Shown: piece after piece, positions 1 to 8,865 of the stretch
Numbering within the stretch: the stretch's first letter is position 1
Layout of the letters: each line of letters starts with the position of its first letter
Assembly (NCBI GenBank): GCA_002749535.1
Contig: MZZL01000051.1
Span: 30,401 to 94,400 of the forward strand
Direction: 5' to 3'
DNA: 64,000 nt
DNA from: Apophysomyces variabilis
Taxonomy: Eukaryota > Mucoromycota > Mucoromycetes > Mucorales > Mucoraceae
Notes under the pieces: model-generated
The model's database searches: none
What the model was told of the DNA's origin: nothing
Seen by the model: only the letters and a program-made list of their open reading frames with translations
Translations under genes and position numbers: made by a program

Positions 1-345
1 TGTTTACGCACTCGACAAGCCCAGAGTGCAGTGTTGGTGAACTCGTCCCATTGATTGGTTGCACTATGAACGTACTTGCTAAGCATTTCTTTAGATAGTC
101 CATGAGCCGCTCGCATATACCATTGATACGCAGATGGTAGGCAGAGATCAGCAAGTGATGCGGATTGAGGTTTGCCAGGTAAGCGGTCCAGACTTGAGCC
201 ATAAAGTTAGCGCCACAATCAGAGACAATTTCTTCCGGGAAGGCCAAAGCGCATGGGCAATAGGCCGATACTTAGCATAGATCACAGCAACAAGAATCCA
301 ACGATTGCCATTTTTAGTTGTGGCTAGTTTGCCTATAAGATCAAA
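1..345 (-). pseudogene. Ty3/gypsy integrase relic (runs off the window edge)
   Basis: Read on the minus strand this stretch parallels the integrase core of the intact element at 2711-6244: the segment around 47-60 matches 3358-3370, and the order of motifs (NGNRW-like, then an aspartate-rich VTDRG-like region, then a CER-like region) is the same. Frames are broken and bases are missing, for example where the first catalytic region should be, so it is non-functional. It is an older, diverged copy of the same broad family; the rest lies left of the window. Confidence 0.75.
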
Positions 346-1099
346 ATCTTTAAAGCCAATCCAAAGGCACTTTTCTGTGCTTACTGTAGAAAGTATTTCA
401 AGTCATCAGGGTTAGTACTCAACTAAGCATATTTCAAACACATTGAAAATATTCGTTGTTTTTGATTGAGTGAAAGGTATCGCAGTGTTTTTATTTTCAG
501 TCAGTCCAAACTACTATGTATCATAAGTTCTACAAAGCTAAACTCTTATATTGAGTATTTCCACTGCAGCGTTTTAACTGTAACATGTTTGTACTGGTAT
601 TGTCACAGTATACAATTACATCTGAGGAGTTTGATGATAGCAATACATATAAAACATTAGAACCAGGAGAATCATTTCGGACACTTCAATGGGATATTCC
701 ACCTGGTTGTAGCAACCATCGTCACCTTTTTTTTAAAAAGCGCTCAGAAATGGGGGGAGGCCTGGAGTGTTCTGTTGGAGCGTCCGCAGTAATTCCCCGG
801 TACCAGAACAGTCAAAGAGGAAACTGATCATGCAATTTAATCACTTGACCCCGGCTTCGTTGTCTGTGGAGGGGAGTGTAGATTTAAACCATATCCACCA
901 AGTCAAAAGACAAATGTTATGCAAAGAAGTGAAGCGGCTTCGAATAAACTTTGTTTATTGATTTGGTGAATAATTTGTCCTGTTAGTCTAAAAATTATTA
1001 TTAGTTGTGCAGAAGAGTAAGACCAGTTTCAGGCAGTCTGCCGACTATGAGACAAGGTAACGACAAACCAATCAAATTGCAGATAAAAATAACCACGAA
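346..1099. other. Gene-free stretch
   Basis: No convincing coding region. Short open frames exist on both strands, but none shows a recognisable domain or a splice-supported structure. The stretch lies between the integrase relic and the first LTR-like repeat. Confidence 0.5.
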
Positions 1100-1466
1100 G
1101 TCGTGCCTGCAAAGTTGTAATGATACAAGCCGTTTGCTCAGATCGGCCTTGGTCCAAAAACTGTAAACCTTTAACGCCTCGGCCTTCACTACAAAAGAGC
1201 AACATCTCCAGGAGGACCATGCTCAGCAAAATCATTGCATAATCTCTTGTCCGTTTATTTTACTTATTTTGAATGCTAGACCGTATCAGCATTGTTACAA
1301 TTAGATTTAGAAAAAATATAAATATCCATAGATTTGTTTAGCAGTAAAGATCATCATCCGTTTATTCTCTATCTCTTTTGTTACCCTTAGTCCCAGTGGG
1401 CTTGACCTTTGCCAGGAAGAAAACCCAGATCAGGAAGAAAATACCGCGCACGAGACGGCGACGACA
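1100..1466 (+). repeat. Diverged LTR-like repeat (pairs with 61920-62140)
   Basis: The segment around 1105-1420 aligns by eye, in the same orientation, with 61920-62110. Shared landmarks are CTGCAAAGTTG, TGTTACAATT, a TTTAGAA block, a TATC-rich block, CATCCGTTTATT and TTTTGTTACCC. It ends at 1466 in GACGACA, like the TGTCG...CGACA ends of the other LTRs in the window. Identity is modest, so this is an old copy. Confidence 0.5.
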
Positions 1467-1850
1467 CACGACAACTGTCGTTTCCTTGGATCTGAGTTTT
1501 ATTCTGAATCACTGTAACGTTGTCGATCGGTAAACTTGTAGCGGATCAGGGAAACGATAGATAATAAAATAAGAATGGTAAAAGATGATTCTTTTATTGT
1601 ATCGACTTCCTTTCTATATATATTTTCTGGTGCCTGACGGACAATGGCAAAACAATTTTATTTCTTAAACTTATTCCAGGGCAACGATTCGATAGATGAT
1701 GTTTCGTGATAATCAATCTCAAACATCGTCTTCTTCTATTTCTTCCATTTCGATAACCGATCCGATTCGTTCGTCCATCTCAGGGTCGACACAAAAGAAG
1801 TCCGAATCCCAGGGATCGGGATTTAGCGACGACACAACCACAACGACAAA

Positions 1851-2146
1851 TGTCATCGCCGAAGTCTGAGCTGGAAATCCAATGGCCAGAGGAAGACGGA
1901 ACAATAGTAGAAGACAATAAAAGTAAGATAGACGTATAATTCCCTTTATTCTTTTTAATCTGCCCAATATTTATATCTTTTAGTTCTGGTTAAATTATGT
2001 AATCTGTTGCGGGTATAAAATAGAAAAGGAAACGGACTGAGAGTGTTACGATAAAGATCGATGTCAAAGAAGACTTCTTGTAACTCATATCATTTTGGGA
2101 AGATGCCCGAGCAAAAGAGAAGATTACCATGTTAGGTTCTTGGCCG
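1851..2146 (-). repeat. Truncated solo LTR, inverted copy of 62181-62507
   Basis: This is a close reverse-complement match of the complete solo LTR at 62181-62507. It begins with TGTCATCGCC (the other copy has TGTCGTCGCC) and runs through the shared block ending TTCTTGGCCG. The last ~30 bases of the LTR are missing because the Ty3/gypsy element begins at 2147. By comparison with the complete copy, the LTR sense direction here is the minus strand. Confidence 0.8.
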
Positions 2147-2757
2147 TGTCGTTTTCGTAAAGTCGATTCACAGCTACTGCTTTGGACGCGAGTTGCCAAT
2201 CAAGCTGGAATATAGAAATCATAAGGAACAGAAGTAAAAGATAAAAGTGTGCGAGGGAATTCGATGATGTTCATTTTTCACAAATTATCCGAAGTATTTA
2301 TACGTATAATATTTCTATAATTTTCTACGAAGCTGAAGATGCGAGAAGTATCTAGGAGCTTCTTGGAAACCAATCGTAATGTCGTCGTCGTACGCTAAGC
2401 TGAAATACCAATGGCCAGGTAATAACGGGAACAATGATAGAGGATTTGCAAGATAATGAAATAGACGGTTGATGATCTTTATTTTGTTTCTACTTCGAAG
2501 ATAAAATTTATACTATGTTAATTTTCTATAAGCTGACCGTCGATGAGTCATGAAGACTTCTGTTCTTGCGTAACGATACTTGTCATGACTCACGTTGAGG
2601 GTACTTGACGCACGGTGAAGACGGTAGTACTAATGTACTCCAAAAGAGGCAAAAAGGTAACACAGCGGAAAAGTGCTACGACAGCAACTTCGAAAACTTC
2701 TTTGCAGGCTTCAGCAAAAAGAGTCTTTGCGTTCATGCGCCGATTCCGGCTCCGACA
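2147..2757 (-). repeat. 3' LTR of the Ty3/gypsy element, carrying a nested solo LTR
   Basis: It starts TGTCGTTTTCG and ends GGCTCCGACA, identical at both ends to the other LTR. It is about 307 bp longer than the 304-bp 5' LTR because another LTR (2380-2683) is inserted in it. The first ~230 bp and the last ~70 bp align with 7257-7560 with scattered substitutions. The pol stop codon (2711-2713) lies inside this LTR. Confidence 0.92.
2380..2683 (-). repeat. Nested solo LTR of a related family
   Basis: This 304-bp insert is absent from the 5' LTR. It starts TGTCGTCGTC and ends CTACGACA, so it has its own TGTCG/CGACA termini. Its interior resembles the solo LTRs at 1851-2146 and 62181-62507 (a CCAATGGCCAG block and an AACAATGATAG-like block). 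The flanks GTAA and GCAA look like a 4-bp target duplication with one change. Confidence 0.8.
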
Positions 2758-5700
2758 ATACCCCCTCCCGAGAGTCTTGGTCGTCCTCGAGCAAGAGGGA
2801 TAGAAGGTAAACCGAGTCCGAGAACTGGAGTTCTGATCGCATGGCAGCGCGGGCCGTAGTGGGGTCGTACCATGGGGCGTGCGGCTCTTGGTTATCCTTG
2901 ATGTAAATGGGTCTAAGGCGGTCGGTATGGACCCAAGAGGCGTAAGGTTTACCGTTCATATCGGCGAGTTTGTAGATGTCGGTGTCGTGGTTGCATTCGA
3001 GAACCTTGTAAGGGCCCTTCCAGTTGTATTCAAGTCCAAATTTATTTTCGTGTCGCATAAGGACGTGATCACCGGAATTGAACACTTGGTGTTTGGTGTG
3101 CCAATCCCATCGATTCTTGTCCTTGATACGGTCAGCGTGGGATTTCTCCTGGGCGAGTGCGCGGGCTTGTCGTAACTGTCGTAGTGAAGGAATTCGGCTA
3201 TCCACGATATCTTGTTCGTTGGTCGAAATTTCTCTTGTAACAAATGGATGGAGAAAGTCACCAGGAAGAACTGGGTCTTGACCGTAAACCAGATAGAAAG
3301 GACTGACACCAGTGGTACGGTGTTTACGAATGCGGGCAGCAAGGAGGGCAGCGTCAATATACTCGTCCCATCGATGTATTTCGCCATGAACGTATTTGCG
3401 CAACATCTGTTTGAGTATTCCGTTGGTTCGTTCGCACTTGCCATTCGAACGTGGATGAAACGCCGAAGTAAGATTATGCTTGAGCTTGAGGCGGCCAAGG
3501 TAACTGTTCAGAACTTTGGACATGAAATTTGTTCCTCGATCGGTGACAACTTCTATAGGACAACCGAAACGAGTAACAATTTCTTCGTATAGGAAACGAG
3601 CAATGGCATCACCTGTGGCATCGGGGACGGCGCGTGCTATCGGATAACTTGTGTTGTAGTCGACAGCAACAAGTAGCCACCGGTTACCATGGTTCGTCGT
3701 GGGAAGTTCGCCAATAAAGTCCAAGTGCCACCGTGCAAATGGAGGTGGAATTTCGGTCAAGTGCATGGGCGAACGATGCGCGTTACGGTCGGCGTTCGAG
3801 GCGAGTTGACATTCAGGGCATTCGGATAACCAGGTCTTGATATCGTCTTTCATATTGGGCCACCACCATCGTTTCCGGATAATGTCGTGAACGGTAGTAA
3901 CTCCTTGATGGCCAAAACCACGGTGAACATGTTGTACAGTATCGGCACGTCGGGCAAAGGTCAGGAATTGGATTTCTTTGACGGTATCACCAGCCTTGAC
4001 TTTCCGGAAGACCTTACCATCGCGAACAACGAACATGTCTTTACGCTGAGCCATAAGATCCTTGTAGGACGGCGGCCAGTTTTCCTCGGGTTGGGCATAG
4101 AAGCGTGGCCAGTCAGATTCTTGAATTGCCTTTTTGGCGATAGCATACAGATGGTCGGGTTCCATGGATAAGTCAGCTGGCGTGCAAGTAGGACCGTCCC
4201 GTCGAGAGAGCAGATCGGGAATGTGATTCTCCTTTCCGGGTTTGTACAGTATGGTCGGATCATACAGCTCTAATTCAGCGATCCATCGGGTCAGGCGAGG
4301 CGTTGGTTTCTGCTGAGACCGGAAATACTTGAGCGGATGGTGGTCCGTGTACACCGTATATGGGCGTCCTTCGATAAAGCAGCGCCATGTACGTAGTGCA
4401 TGCAAGATACCTAATAATTCTCGTTCCTGAGCCGGATAGTTCCGTTCCGTCGAGGACAACTTCTTCGATTCAAACGCCAGAGGATGTAAGTTACCGTCAG
4501 GGCCTTGCTGGAGGAGGACAGCTCCTATACCAAAATCGGAAGCATCGGTTTCAATGACATAGGGCAATTCCGGGTTTGGAGGCTGGAGAACCGGGGCATC
4601 CATCATGCGGGACTTGATTTCGTCAAATGCAGACTGGCATTCAGGGGTCCAAACAATCGGTCTTCTTTTCGCACCTGTACCTTTCGTCAAGTCGGTCAAC
4701 GGGGCCGCAATGCTCGCAAAGTCCTTGATAAACCGCCGATAATGAGAACCGAGGCCGATGAATTGACGTACTTCTTGGACGTTTGTTGGTTGCGGCCATT
4801 CTTGAATCGCTTCTACCTTGGACTTGGCAGGCAGGATACCGTCGGCGCTAATTTGGAAACCCAGGAACTCTAAGGATTGCTTGTTGAACTCACATTTTTT
4901 TAGGTTGGCGTACAGTTGAGCTTTGCGAAGTCGTTCGAGAACCATCCGGACATGCTCGCGATGTTCCTCCTCGGAGCGGCTGTATATAAGGATATCGTCG
5001 AGGTACACGAGTACGAACTTGTCCAGGTAGTCGCCAAGAACGGAGTTCATGAGCCGTTGGAATGTCGGTGGTGCATTGGTGAGGCCAAAGGGAAGTACTA
5101 GGAATTCATAGGAACCGTATCTTGTATTGAAAGCAGTCTTGGGCACATCCTCAGGACGAATCTTGACTTGATGGTAACCACTTTTAAGGTCGATACTAGA
5201 GAAGTACTTCGCCTTTCCCAACCGTTCGAGACATTCGTCGATTCGTGGTAGTGGATGAGAGTTGCGCTGAGTAACCTGATTGATGGCACGGTAGTCAATA
5301 CACATGCGCATCGAGCCATCCTTCTTGCGGACAAAAAGCACAGGGGCACCCCACGGGGAATTGCTCGGTCGGATCAACTTAAGGTCGAGGAGTTCGCGTA
5401 GCTGTTTTCTTAGTTCGTCCAATTCGAGCGGGCTCATCTTGAACGGTTGGCGGTTAATGGGTCGTGCGTCGCCAGTGTCTATTACATGTTCGACGTCGCG
5501 GTCCGGGGGTAGTCCAGGTAAGGTGTCTTTGAAGACGTCCGAATACTCTTCTTGTATTTCATGGAAGTTTCCATTATTGTCACGTTTCTTGTCGTCGGTA
5601 TAATATGCCACGAAGATCTCGTCGACTTGGCCCTTGCATTCCATTCGTTTCAGTTGTCTGTGGGATATCAGAGCAAGTGTGCCGTCCAATGATTGGTCTT

Positions 5701-6244
5701 GATGCGTTATCGGGTTCAACGTGAAACGAAGGTTGCCTTGTACTAGTTCCCATGTGCCGTTTGCCCAGTTCGTTGGAGTAGGGGCCACATGCTTGAACCA
5801 ATCTTGGCCGAGGATGATGTCGAACTTTGTATCCAGGACATACGCTTGCCAAGTTTGACGGAATCCTCCGGCCAGTTCGAGATCAAAGGTTACTTTGGTG
5901 CTGATATCGAGCGTGTGGCCTCCTGCTGTCTCCACTGATCGTTTTTGCACTTTCTCGTGTACCGCGCCTTGACACATTCGCGGAGAGATATATGAAGTAC
6001 TGGCTCCGGTATCCAACAATACGTTTGCTAATCGACCGTTACAGACCATGGAGTACAGGGGCAATTCGGTATTCTTTATTGTATTTAGTCTATCAATATG
6101 TTGCAGGTCATCTTGGATAGTTCCAGGTAGAGTGTTGTCTGTGTGCGTCTCTTGTTTTCCGGTTAAATCGATCAACGGCGCCTCAGTGTCTTTCAAATCC
6201 ACAGTGTGAAGGGATGGACGTTCGCGCGACGGGACTCCCTTCAA
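2711..6244 (-). CDS. pol: Pol polyprotein (protease, reverse transcriptase, RNase H, integrase)
   Basis: This single uninterrupted frame of about 1,177 residues copies and integrates the element. Visible in order: aspartic protease DTGAS at ~78-82; reverse transcriptase with Asp352 (FSSIDLKSGYHQ) and YLDD at ~414-417; RNase H with Asp567, Glu609 and Asp634; an HHCC zinc finger (H774/H779, C809/C812); integrase core Asp842, Asp902, Glu938 (35 residues between the last two); and a WKGPY motif in the C-terminal region. All key residues are present, so the protein should be functional. There is no ATG near the frame start (the first codon of the open frame is TTG), and the frame is -1 relative to gag, so expression is expected as a Gag-Pol fusion by frameshifting. 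The last 15 residues are encoded inside the 3' LTR. No chromodomain is seen. Confidence 0.95.
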   Translation of the reverse strand: MKGVPSRERPSLHTVDLKDTEAPLIDLTGKQETHTDNTLPGTIQDDLQHIDRLNTIKNTELPLYSMVCNGRLANVLLDTGASTSYISPRMCQGAVHEKVQKRSVETAGGHTLDISTKVTFDLELAGGFRQTWQAYVLDTKFDIILGQDWFKHVAPTPTNWANGTWELVQGNLRFTLNPITHQDQSLDGTLALISHRQLKRMECKGQVDEIFVAYYTDDKKRDNNGNFHEIQEEYSDVFKDTLPGLPPDRDVEHVIDTGDARPINRQPFKMSPLELDELRKQLRELLDLKLIRPSNSPWGAPVLFVRKKDGSMRMCIDYRAINQVTQRNSHPLPRIDECLERLGKAKYFSSIDLKSGYHQVKIRPEDVPKTAFNTRYGSYEFLVLPFGLTNAPPTFQRLMNSVLGDYLDKFVLVYLDDILIYSRSEEEHREHVRMVLERLRKAQLYANLKKCEFNKQSLEFLGFQISADGILPAKSKVEAIQEWPQPTNVQEVRQFIGLGSHYRRFIKDFASIAAPLTDLTKGTGAKRRPIVWTPECQSAFDEIKSRMMDAPVLQPPNPELPYVIETDASDFGIGAVLLQQGPDGNLHPLAFESKKLSSTERNYPAQERELLGILHALRTWRCFIEGRPYTVYTDHHPLKYFRSQQKPTPRLTRWIAELELYDPTILYKPGKENHIPDLLSRRDGPTCTPADLSMEPDHLYAIAKKAIQESDWPRFYAQPEENWPPSYKDLMAQRKDMFVVRDGKVFRKVKAGDTVKEIQFLTFARRADTVQHVHRGFGHQGVTTVHDIIRKRWWWPNMKDDIKTWLSECPECQLASNADRNAHRSPMHLTEIPPPFARWHLDFIGELPTTNHGNRWLLVAVDYNTSYPIARAVPDATGDAIARFLYEEIVTRFGCPIEVVTDRGTNFMSKVLNSYLGRLKLKHNLTSAFHPRSNGKCERTNGILKQMLRKYVHGEIHRWDEYIDAALLAARIRKHRTTGVSPFYLVYGQDPVLPGDFLHPFVTREISTNEQDIVDSRIPSLRQLRQARALAQEKSHADRIKDKNRWDWHTKHQVFNSGDHVLMRHENKFGLEYNWKGPYKVLECNHDTDIYKLADMNGKPYASWVHTDRLRPIYIKDNQEPHAPWYDPTTARAAMRSELQFSDSVYLLSLLLEDDQDSREGVLSEPESAHERKDSFC
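2761..2769 (-). other. Polypurine tract
   Basis: On the element strand GGGAGGGGG lies 3 bases (TAT) before the 3' LTR start TGTCGG. This is the expected position and composition for the plus-strand DNA primer. The tract lies within the coding part of pol. Confidence 0.8.
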
Positions 6245-6268
6245 TCCCGACGCGCCTGGCCTTTTAAA
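6224..6268 (-). promoter_or_regulatory. Programmed -1 frameshift signal between gag and pol
   Basis: On the element strand the heptamer T TTA AAA (6268-6262) is in the gag reading frame and fits the X XXY YYZ slippery rule. Six bases later a GC-rich hairpin begins: arm 6255-6245 pairs with arm 6234-6224 over 10 base pairs with one U-U mismatch and a 10-base loop. The gag stop (6243-6241) lies in the loop. After a -1 slip the frame is open and joins pol with no stop codon. Spacing and stem match known -1 frameshift sites; function is inferred. Confidence 0.8.
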
Positions 6269-7200
6269 TGGTTGGATCGACCGGAAACTCGAGGGCGAAA
6301 ACGTAAATCATCGGGGAGAGGCGGTAAAGCACAGTTGCGAGCGAGATGTCCGGTGTTGCCGCAATTGAAGCAAGTTCTGGGTACTTGACGGTCTTGTCCA
6401 ACAACTTGTTGTGGTCTTGAGCGAGCATTGTTCTGGTAACGGTTACCATTGCGGGGAACGATCGCATCAAGTTCCATTGGCGCGGGGTCGGTAGATCGAT
6501 ACATGGCGTTTTCAGTATTGACAAACATGGAACGGCCGCGGAGTCCTTGAGCGCATTCTTCGGCTGCCTCGAATGCTTCGGCCGCCCGGTATGCTTCTAC
6601 TAGTGTTTGCGGGTTCTTCAGTAAGACTTGCAGACGGGCTGTATACTGCAGTCCCTGAATAAAATGATCCACCGCATCTTCTTCGTACATGTCTTGAAGA
6701 TCAAGCATGATGTCACGGAATGCAACGATGTATTCGCGGATCGATCGGGTTTGCTGGAGTTCCTTAATGCGTTGTCGAGCCAGTTTCGAAGCGTTACTGG
6801 GCTTAAACTCGGCGCGGAAAAGGTCTTTAAAATCTCGCCAGGTGGTTGGAATAGCGCTTTCACCGTTTTCGTTGATTGTTGTTTCGAGATGTCGCCACCA
6901 AGTTGCTGCTGCTTCGCGAAGCAGGGTGGAAGCGTAAAGGATACGTTGTGTTTCATCAAGTCCGGAGAGGTCTGCAAATTTTTCGAAGGTATGTATCCAA
7001 GTTTCAACGGCTGTTGACGATCGTTCGCCTTTGAAGATATCGGGCTGAACGGGTCGCACGTTTTTCGGTAGTCCATTACTGGTGGGTCGGCGATCGCTGG
7101 CTTCCTGTTGCATAAGCCGCAATTCGGTTTGTTGTTGCTGAATAAATTCCAGCATTCGGGCCATCGTGGCCATCATATCCTGAGTGTTCGTATTTGTCAT
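6241..7200 (-). CDS. gag: Gag-like capsid/nucleocapsid protein
   Basis: This 319-residue protein starts at an ATG 57 bases inside the element from the 5' LTR. It forms the virus-like particle and binds element RNA. The middle part (~50-230) has the Ty3-type Gag pattern with a TWW motif and FIQGL/REYI-type helices. A CCHC zinc knuckle (CFNCGNTGHLARNC) sits at ~277-290, followed by a short basic tail. The reading frame is intact. A canonical slippery heptamer lies 18 bases before the stop, so a minority of ribosomes should continue into pol. Confidence 0.93.
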   Translation of the reverse strand: MTNTNTQDMMATMARMLEFIQQQQTELRLMQQEASDRRPTSNGLPKNVRPVQPDIFKGERSSTAVETWIHTFEKFADLSGLDETQRILYASTLLREAAATWWRHLETTINENGESAIPTTWRDFKDLFRAEFKPSNASKLARQRIKELQQTRSIREYIVAFRDIMLDLQDMYEEDAVDHFIQGLQYTARLQVLLKNPQTLVEAYRAAEAFEAAEECAQGLRGRSMFVNTENAMYRSTDPAPMELDAIVPRNGNRYQNNARSRPQQVVGQDRQVPRTCFNCGNTGHLARNCALPPLPDDLRFRPRVSGRSNHLKGQARRD

Positions 7201-7247
7201 AATCGGTTATCGTTGTTCAGCAGTGAAGGCGGGGTCGTTGGTCATCA

Positions 7248-7254
7248 GCTACCA
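7248..7254 (-). other. Primer-binding site
   Basis: Two bases inside the 5' LTR the element strand reads TGGTAGC. This is complementary to the 3' end of a typical eukaryotic initiator tRNA-Met (GCTACCA), the usual primer of Ty3/gypsy elements. Only about 7-8 bases can be called with confidence. Confidence 0.7.
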
Positions 7255-7256
7255 AT

Positions 7257-7560
7257 TGTCGTTTTCGTAAAGTCGATTCACAGCTACTGTTTTGGACGCG
7301 AGTTGCCAATCAAGCTGGAATATAGAAATCGTAAAGGAACAGAAGTAAAAAATAAAAGTGTGCGAGGGAATTCGATGATGTTTATTTTTCACCAACTATC
7401 CAAAGTATTTATACGTATGATATTTCTATAATTTTCTACGAGGCTGAAGATGCGAGAAGTATCTAGGAACTTCTTGGAAACCAACCGCAACTTCGAGAAC
7501 TTCTTGGAAGGCTTTAGCAAAAAGAGTCTTTGCGTTCATGCGCCGATTCCGGCTCCGACA
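7257..7560 (-). repeat. 5' LTR of the Ty3/gypsy element (304 bp)
   Basis: It has TGTCG...CGACA ends and closely matches the outer parts of 2147-2757. On the sense strand an ATAAATAC box is followed by an A/T-rich stretch, a plausible promoter core. It stops 20 bp short of the 3' end of the tRNA-Asn gene. Confidence 0.93.
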
Positions 7561-7580
7561 ACATAAAAAACAGCAAAAAA

Positions 7581-7654
7581 CGCTCCTAGGTGGGCTCGAA
7601 CCACCAACCTCCTGATTAACAGTCAGACGCGCTAGCCAATTGCGCCATAAGAGC
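7581..7654 (-). tRNA. trnN(GUU): tRNA-Asn (anticodon GTT)
   Basis: The minus strand folds as a standard cloverleaf of 74 nt. The acceptor stem GCTCTTA/TAGGAGC contains one G-U pair. The D arm has AATTGGCTAGC, the anticodon loop CTGTTAA presents GTT, and the T loop is GGTTCGAGCC. No intron and no encoded CCA. The 5' LTR of a Ty3/gypsy element lies 20 bp beyond its 3' end. Confidence 0.95.
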
Positions 7655-8832
7655 TTGACGTGCTAGATTTGAAACTATTCCTTGAAATGCGCTTTTTGAA
7701 AGTTTTGCCGGACTACCGGACCATTACCGGAAGCCCCCGGTAGTTTTCCGTCAAGCTGACCGTTGCGTCCGAGCAATTAGCCGGGTTGACCGAAGTAGTA
7801 AAATGGACAGTCAACTAAGAGGTTAATGATGGTAGTGCTATTATTTATAAAAGCTTTATCTATATTATGAAACTCAAATGACTTCAGTTCCATTTGTATA
7901 AAATCTTCATGTCTAACATTTTAGAATTAGTTTCTTCTAATGCTAATCTGAAATTAACATGAGTAAATTTCTTTTCATTAGAATAGGATAACTGCTAGCA
8001 ATATATTATTGACAGTAACAAATACAAATGATAAAGCTAAAAGTTTTATGAATAGTTCCTAATTATAATAGTGCTTATATAAGAGAAGCTACGCAATGGC
8101 AACAACTAAGCTCTACAAAGACAAGCTAAAATTTATGCGTGCATTAATGTGCTATACAAATGATCTATTTAAAAAATTTCTAAAACACTAATGTCCATAG
8201 CATTAACGAAGATATTAGTACAAAGAAATTTGTCCTCATACAGAAAGAATAGTTTGCTTTAGACATTATTTTGAATATTTATTTTCTAAGTTGTAGTTTA
8301 GTATCTGTAATAATAATATATATGTAACAGTGAATGATGTGTTTCAATGCTCCCTGGTATAGACACTTATATTCTAGTCAAACAATTTAGGCTTTGCCAT
8401 ACTAGAAGTCATGAATATATATTATAATAATGATATCATCAAGGAAGAGGGTGCTCGAAATGGATCGCTCAATATAACCTGCTGGACAAGCAGTCAAATT
8501 CTGGATACTGTAATTTATATTATACAAGCAGCATTCAATATGTCTAGAAAAGAAATTTTTTGCGATTGTGCAAGACGATCCATGCAACGCAGGCAATGTC
8601 AGAAATAAAGAAACTATTCGTAATCTGTCATAGGGAAAATGTTATTTCATCTTAGCGTATCTATGAAATTTTTAAGTTAAACCTGTTTTTCACTGCAGCG
8701 ATAACATATAGAATACCGAGAAAAAGCAATGCACATAACAAAAAAGCATGAGGAATGGCGCAGTTGAAATGATCCTGTTTTGCTCCTGTTTTACAAACAG
8801 ATCAGCACAGATCATCTGCTCTTTGCTCCTTA

Positions 8833-8865
<33 letters not shown>
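7655..8865. other. AT-rich gene-free stretch
   Basis: Very AT-rich DNA with many stops in all frames. A run of T begins at ~8835 and enters the assembly gap. No domain-bearing open frame, tRNA or LTR is recognised. The 5' end of the Skt5-like gene could lie in the gap to its right. Confidence 0.5.

Larger units (their letters stand above)
2147..7560 (-). mobile_element. Full-length Ty3/gypsy LTR retrotransposon
   Basis: The two LTRs (7257-7560 as 5' LTR, 2147-2757 as 3' LTR) both have TGTCG...CGACA ends and flank gag (6241-7200) and pol (2711-6244), both intact and read on the minus strand. The primer-binding site and polypurine tract sit where expected. The domain order protease, reverse transcriptase, RNase H, integrase is that of Metaviridae (Ty3/gypsy). 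No chromodomain is visible after the integrase GPY/F region. The shared LTR parts differ at roughly 4-5% of sites by eye count, so the insertion is not brand new. No target-site duplication is seen (GGCCG on one side, ACATA on the other), which suggests a later rearrangement at one flank. Confidence 0.95.

Noticed and set aside
2147..7560. 5-bp target-site duplication of the Ty3/gypsy element
   Set aside because: Flanks are GGCCG and ACATA, which do not match.
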